A stretch of 64,000 bases of DNA from Planomonospora sp. ID67723. Lineage in GTDB: Bacteria; Actinomycetota; Actinomycetes; Streptosporangiales; Streptosporangiaceae. This document shows positions 60,809 to 64,000 of the stretch, piece after piece. Under the pieces are notes generated by a model, which saw only the letters and a program-made list of their open reading frames with translations, ran no database searches and was not told the DNA's origin. Each line of letters opens with the position of its first letter. Positions within the stretch are counted from its first letter, which is position 1. A program made the translations under genes and the position numbers. The stretch lies in the NCBI RefSeq assembly GCF_015711605.1, contig NZ_JABTEZ010000007.1:79849-143848 (forward strand), read 5' to 3'.

Positions 60809-61291
60809 TTACATCGCCTCATTGACAAGTCGTGAGGAACGGCTGGCGCCGACGGTCTCGCCGGTGCGCCCGTAGGTCGTCACGGAACCGGTGACGTCCA
60901 TCAGGGCCTCGTGCACGGCCCTGGCCCCCGCGGTGAGGAGCTCCTTGTTGAGCTCGGCCATCGCGGTGATCTCCGCGGTGATCTTCAGGAACGCGATCCG
61001 GTGCTGCTGGAACAGCTCGCTCCAGGGCGCGTCGGTGGCCGCGGCGAGCGCCTGCAGGCTGGGCGCGGGCGGCAGTCCGAGTTCGGCGGCCACGGCGTCG
61101 ACCTGGGCCGCGCGGAGGATCTCGGTCTTGCGGATCTGCTCCAGCACCATCTCCACCTCGCGGGTGGCATGCGGCAGCCAGCGGGTCTTGCCTGCGGCCA
61201 GTACGAGTTGCTCCTCCTCGAGCTTGAACAGCAGCAGATCCATCATCTCCCGGATCCGCCACAGGGTGCTCGACAGATCGGCCAAGCTCAT
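60809..61291 (-). CDS. flgN: FlgN-family flagellar export chaperone
   Basis: FlgN escorts FlgK and FlgL to the export gate. The 160-residue protein is a helical bundle beginning MSLADLSSTLWRIREMMDLL and containing KLEEEQLVLAAGKTRWLPHA, the FlgN pattern. It lies directly before flgK, the gene for its client. It is the first gene of the operon, 55 bases after a FliA-type promoter. Confidence 0.88.
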   Translation of the reverse strand: MSLADLSSTLWRIREMMDLLLFKLEEEQLVLAAGKTRWLPHATREVEMVLEQIRKTEILRAAQVDAVAAELGLPPAPSLQALAAATDAPWSELFQQHRIAFLKITAEITAMAELNKELLTAGARAVHEALMDVTGSVTTYGRTGETVGASRSSRLVNEAM

Positions 61292-61345
61292 CCGTCCCGC
61301 CTTCTCAGTCGTCGGTACGCCTCACGGCGCGCTTCATCTGCTCCC

Positions 61346-61371
61346 TTCGGCAGCGGGTTCTCCGGCCTGAG
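61346..61371 (-). promoter_or_regulatory. FliA-type promoter of the flgN-flgK-flgL-fliW-csrA operon
   Basis: On the minus strand: CTCA, sixteen bases, GCCGAA. The -10 variant GCCGAA is the form I recall for Actinoplanes FliA promoters. Confidence 0.7.
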
Positions 61372-61437
61372 GACTTCCCGCGCTCGCGCCTAGAACATGA
61401 CTCGGTGTGCTCGCTCCATGACGAGAAGTCATTTTTA

Positions 61438-61465
61438 GCAACCGTACGGCAACCGAAAGCAACCG
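61438..61465 (+). promoter_or_regulatory. TcrA-box-like triple direct repeat upstream of fliA
   Basis: GCAACCG occurs three times, starting at 61438, 61449 and 61459, with gaps of four and three bases. The first pair fits GCA(A/C)CCG-N4-GCA(A/C)CCG, as I recall the TcrA box. It lies 90-117 bases before the fliA start. The helical spacing of about 10-11 bases suits a dimeric response regulator. Confidence 0.55.
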
Positions 61466-61554
61466 GTTCCTACCTCTTTGTGACGGTTTTCTAGTTCATG
61501 TCGGCACGAACGGGGCGCCGACGAGGACCTTCCCGCACTTCGAAAGGGCCGCTT

Positions 61555-62415
61555 GTGAGCATCCAGGGCACCACTGCTGTAAGCCGCGACATCGACACCC
61601 TTGTCCGCGAGCACCTGCCCCTCGTCGGACACATCGTCCGCGAGACGCTCATGCGCGTTCCCTCGCACGTCAACCGCGACGACCTCACCTCCGCCGGCCT
61701 GGCCGCCCTGGCCGCCGCGGCGCACTCGTTCGACCCGGAGCGGGGCACCCCGTTCGGCCGCTTCGCCGCCGTCCGCATCCGCGGCGCCCTCGTCGACGAG
61801 CTGCGCGGCCTGGACTGGGCCAGCCGCTCGGTGCGCAGCCGCGCCCGCCAGCTCGACACGGTCCGCCAGGAGCTCAGCGGCGCGCTGGGCCGCACGCCCA
61901 CCAACCGCGAGCTCGCCGGCGCCCTGGGCGTCGCCGAGGAAGAGGTCGACTCCATCGAGGAGGACGTCCAGCGCGCCGTCGTGCTGAGCCTGCAGGGCTT
62001 CGCCCCCGGCACCGCCGAGGACATGGTCCAGGAGCAGACCGCCGGCCCCGAGGAGATGCTGCTGCACCGCGAGCGTCTCGGCTACCTCACCCACGCCGTC
62101 GAGGCCCTGCCCGAGCGCCTGCGCCTGGTCGTCACCCGCTACTTCCTCGAGGAGCGCCCGATGGCCGAGATCGCCGCCGAGCTCGGCGTGACCGAGTCGC
62201 GCGTCTCCCAGCTCCGCGCCGAGGCCCTGGTCCTGCTGCGCGACGGCATGAACTCCCAGCTCGCCCCCGAGATGGTCGAGGCCCCGCAGCGCCCCGACGG
62301 CTGCGTCGCCAAGCGCCGCGCCGCCTACTACGCCGAGATCTCCGCCAAGGGCGACCTGCGCAGCCGCCTGGCCCTGACCGACGCCATCGGCGCCCCGGTC
62401 GCCCGCGTCGCCTGA
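61555..62415 (+). CDS. fliA: Motility sigma factor FliA/WhiG family
   Basis: The 286-residue sigma factor has region 2 (VNRDDLTSAGLAALAAAAHS and FGRFAAVRIRGALVDELRGL), region 3 and region 4 with the helix-turn-helix MAEIAAELGVTESRVSQLRA. These match sigma-28 proteins (FliA/SigD/WhiG). I start at the GTG at 61555, which has AAAGGG upstream; an ATG at 61498 has no ribosome site. It lies between the flgN operon and the flagellins and should read the CTCA-N16-GCCGAT promoters. No anti-sigma FlgM gene is visible nearby. The C-terminal 40 residues extend beyond the usual end. Confidence 0.92.
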   Translation: MSIQGTTAVSRDIDTLVREHLPLVGHIVRETLMRVPSHVNRDDLTSAGLAALAAAAHSFDPERGTPFGRFAAVRIRGALVDELRGLDWASRSVRSRARQLDTVRQELSGALGRTPTNRELAGALGVAEEEVDSIEEDVQRAVVLSLQGFAPGTAEDMVQEQTAGPEEMLLHRERLGYLTHAVEALPERLRLVVTRYFLEERPMAEIAAELGVTESRVSQLRAEALVLLRDGMNSQLAPEMVEAPQRPDGCVAKRRAAYYAEISAKGDLRSRLALTDAIGAPVARVA

Positions 62416-62530
62416 GCCTTCGGCGCACTCCAGCACCTCCCGTACGGCCTGCCTCACGCCCCGAGAACGCCTGCCGTACAGGGCCTTCCGGCCACGGCTG
62501 GAAGAAGTCTGAGAAAAACCGCTGGGATCT

Positions 62531-62556
62531 CTCAGCACATCCCGGTCGCCGCCGAT
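62531..62556 (+). promoter_or_regulatory. FliA-type promoter of flagellin gene 1
   Basis: CTCA, sixteen bases, GCCGAT, followed by AGGAGG. It ends 60 bases before the ATG. An upstream block GAGAAAAACCGCTGGGATC is shared with the second flagellin promoter. Confidence 0.8.
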
Positions 62557-62577
62557 AGGAGGGGCAGACCGGGCCAC

Positions 62578-62608
62578 GGATGGACCGGCATGACCCCGTC
62601 AAGGAGGA
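62578..62608 (+). promoter_or_regulatory. Candidate CsrA-binding site in the flagellin leader
   Basis: The leader contains GGATGGA at 62578-62584 and GGAGGA at 62603-62608, the latter being the Shine-Dalgarno sequence. Pairs of GGA motifs overlapping the ribosome site are the usual CsrA target. The same arrangement is found in the second flagellin leader. Confidence 0.45.
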
Positions 62609-62615
62609 AATCACC

Positions 62616-63467
62616 ATGGGTCTGCGTATCAACCAGAACATCGCCGCGATGAACTCGTACCGGAACCTGTCGGTCAACGACAACTCGATGTCGAAGTCGC
62701 TGGAGAAGCTTTCCAGTGGTTTCCGCATCAACCGGGCGGCGGACGACGCTGCGGGCCTGTCCATCAGCGAGGGCCTGCGCGCCCAGACCGGTGGCCTGAA
62801 GGTCGCCGTTCGCAACGCGCAGGACGGTGTGTCGGTCGTGCAGACCGCTGAAGGTGCGCTCACCGAGACGCACTCCATCCTTCAGCGCATGCGTGACCTG
62901 GCTGTCCAGGCCGCCAACGGCGGTTCCCAGGACACCAAGGCGCAGGAGGCGGCGAACAAGGAGTTCCAGGCTCTCAAGACCGAGCTGGACCGGATCTCCG
63001 ACACCACCGCCTTCGGCAGCCAGAAGCTGCTGGACGGTTCCTACAACGGCACCTTCCAGGTCGGCTCCAACGGCAACGAGGCCGCCGAGCGCATCAGTGT
63101 GGCCATCACCAACCAGGACGCGGCCACCCTGGGCGTGGGCACCTCCAAGCTGTGGACCACCGCCGAGACCATCGCGCAGAACGTCACCAACGCTCAGGCT
63201 GCGATCGAGTCGCTCGACACCGCCATCCAGACGGTGTCGGACACCCGCGCCGGTCTCGGTGCCATCCAGAACCGGTTCGAGCACACGATCAACAACCTGA
63301 ACGTGTCCATCGAGAACCTGTCGGCCTCGGAGTCGCGCGTCCGTGACACCGACATGGCCCAGGAGATGGTGAGCTTCACCCGCAACCAGATCCTGACCCA
63401 GGCCGGCACCTCCATGCTGGCCCAGGCCAACCAGGCGCCGCAGTCCGTGCTGAAGCTCCTGGGCTAA
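62616..63467 (+). CDS. fliC: Flagellin FliC (copy 1)
   Basis: Flagellin is the filament subunit. The 283-residue protein has the N-terminal D0/D1 helix ([20 protein letters not shown], then [18 protein letters not shown]) and the C-terminal D1/D0 helix (ending MLAQANQAPQSVLKLLG). The middle is short, so this is a minimal flagellin without large outer domains. AAGGAGG precedes the ATG by eight bases. Promoter and leader suggest control by FliA and CsrA. Confidence 0.98.
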   Translation: MGLRINQNIAAMNSYRNLSVNDNSMSKSLEKLSSGFRINRAADDAAGLSISEGLRAQTGGLKVAVRNAQDGVSVVQTAEGALTETHSILQRMRDLAVQAANGGSQDTKAQEAANKEFQALKTELDRISDTTAFGSQKLLDGSYNGTFQVGSNGNEAAERISVAITNQDAATLGVGTSKLWTTAETIAQNVTNAQAAIESLDTAIQTVSDTRAGLGAIQNRFEHTINNLNVSIENLSASESRVRDTDMAQEMVSFTRNQILTQAGTSMLAQANQAPQSVLKLLG

Positions 63468-63516
63468 TCCCGCCCCCGGGCGCCTGACCGGCGTCCCGTA
63501 GGCGAACGGCACCCGC

Positions 63517-63551
63517 GAAGGGCGGCCGGCGTACCCCGCCGGCCGCCCTTC
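63517..63551 (+). terminator. Terminator hairpin of flagellin gene 1
   Basis: A perfect 15-base stem GAAGGGCGGCCGGCG / CGCCGGCCGCCCTTC with a five-base loop, 49 bases after the stop. Confidence 0.8.
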
Positions 63552-63657
63552 CGCTTTCCCGCCCGCCGTACGGCAACGGACCGCACCGTACGGAAGGACC
63601 GCGGAAGGATCAGAGCGGTCCGGTCCGTAACAAATCCCAGAAAAACCGCTGGGATCC

Positions 63658-63683
63658 CTCAGCATCCCCACCCTTCTCCCGAT
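63658..63683 (+). promoter_or_regulatory. FliA-type promoter of flagellin gene 2
   Basis: CTCA, sixteen bases, CCCGAT. The spacing equals that of copy 1, and only the spacer and one -10 base differ. Confidence 0.7.
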
Positions 63684-63685
63684 GA

Positions 63686-64000
63686 GAGGGGCAGACCGGG
63701 CCATGGATGGACCGGCATGACCCCGTCAAGGAGGAAATCACCATGGGTCTGCGTATTAACCAGAACATCGCCGCGATGAACTCGTACCGGAACCTGTCGG
63801 TCAACGACAACTCGATGTCGAAGTCGCTGGAGAAGCTTTCCAGTGGTTTCCGCATCAACCGGGCGGCGGACGACGCTGCGGGCCTGTCCATCAGCGAGGG
63901 CCTGCGCGCCCAGACCGGTGGCCTGAAGGTCGCCGTTCGCAACGCGCAGGACGGTGTGTCGGTCGTGCAGACCGCTGAAGGTGCGCTCACCGAGACGCAC
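63686..64000 (+). repeat. Near-exact duplicate of the flagellin 1 leader and 5' end
   Basis: This segment matches 62559-62873 at an offset of 1127 bases. I find two differences by eye: at 62577 (C to T) and at the third base of codon 5 (62630, C to T). The homology starts just after the -10 region and runs off the window. Confidence 0.9.
63743..64000 (+). CDS. fliC: Flagellin FliC (copy 2), N-terminal 86 residues
   Basis: The gene starts at the ATG at 63743 and runs off the right edge. The visible 86 residues are the same as those of copy 1, because the only coding difference is silent. AAGGAGG and the GGA pairs in the leader are preserved. Whether the middle and C-terminal parts differ cannot be seen. 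Confidence 0.95.
   Translation, partial: MGLRINQNIAAMNSYRNLSVNDNSMSKSLEKLSSGFRINRAADDAAGLSISEGLRAQTGGLKVAVRNAQDGVSVVQTAEGALTETH

Overview
The window is high-GC actinobacterial DNA that is almost wholly a motility and chemotaxis region. GTG and TTG starts are common, four-base stop/start overlaps are frequent, and the DNA is rich in GTACGG. Flagellar basal-body genes, two flagellins, six chemoreceptors, CsrA/FliW and an UDP-GlcNAc 2-epimerase sit beside secreted proteins and a sigma factor of the FliA family. Promoters resemble, as I recall them, those of the zoospore-forming actinomycete Actinoplanes missouriensis. I infer a filamentous actinomycete with motile spores, perhaps a Planomonospora/Planobispora-like Streptosporangiaceae or an Actinoplanes-like organism. 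The genus cannot be settled from this sequence.

Layout. 1-6765 (minus strand): operon flgB-flgC-fliE-fliF-fliG-fliH-fliI-fliJ-(44-aa orf)-fliK, running off the left edge. 6974-8624 (plus): a flagellum-linked M15-like peptidase and a secreted protein. 8684-11150: a small accessory patch of toxin-antitoxin genes with visible decay (a nonsense mutation, a truncated GntR gene and an antitoxin fragment). 11326-14171: a PLP-dependent decarboxylase-like enzyme, a secreted repeat protein and an unknown gene. 14397-20557 (minus): a chemoreceptor, then flhA, an flhF-like gene, a PilZ protein and a small membrane protein. 20753-28220: an UDP-GlcNAc 2-epimerase and three chemoreceptors, one paired with an orphan sugar-binding lipoprotein. 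28489-30513: an HTH protein, a Phd/RelE-type toxin-antitoxin pair and a VOC protein. 30726-34403 (minus): cheB-cheR-cheY-cheX-cheY plus a CheX-like gene, without cheA or cheW. 34686-43737: an MFS transporter, a chemoreceptor, a GGDEF-EAL protein, a two-component pair and a secreted zinc metalloprotease. 43776-49173 (minus): an overlapping operon of two receiver proteins, a HEAT-repeat protein, a family-2 glycosyltransferase and a hybrid-architecture histidine kinase. 49475-57344: an RsbW-like ATPase, a sixth chemoreceptor, a VapBC pair, a sulfotransferase, a cell-surface protein and a second GGDEF-EAL protein with a His-rich insert. 57704-64000: flgN-flgK-flgL-fliW-csrA (minus), fliA and two tandem flagellin genes (plus), the second cut by the right edge.

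The unifying signal is a promoter of the form CTCA-N16-(G/A/T/C)CCGAT (or GCCGAA). It precedes the flgB, flhA and flgN operons, both flagellins, five of the six chemoreceptors, the peptidase, the secreted repeat protein and the metalloprotease. Weaker versions precede the epimerase, the che operon and the sixth chemoreceptor. I read it as the FliA promoter; it joins structural, chemotaxis and secreted functions into one spore-motility regulon. Direct repeats GCAACCG-N4-GCAACCG upstream of fliA and of a GGDEF-EAL gene resemble the TcrA box of Actinoplanes. Two cyclic-di-GMP enzymes and a PilZ protein suggest c-di-GMP control of motility, and FliW/CsrA suggests post-transcriptional control of flagellin.
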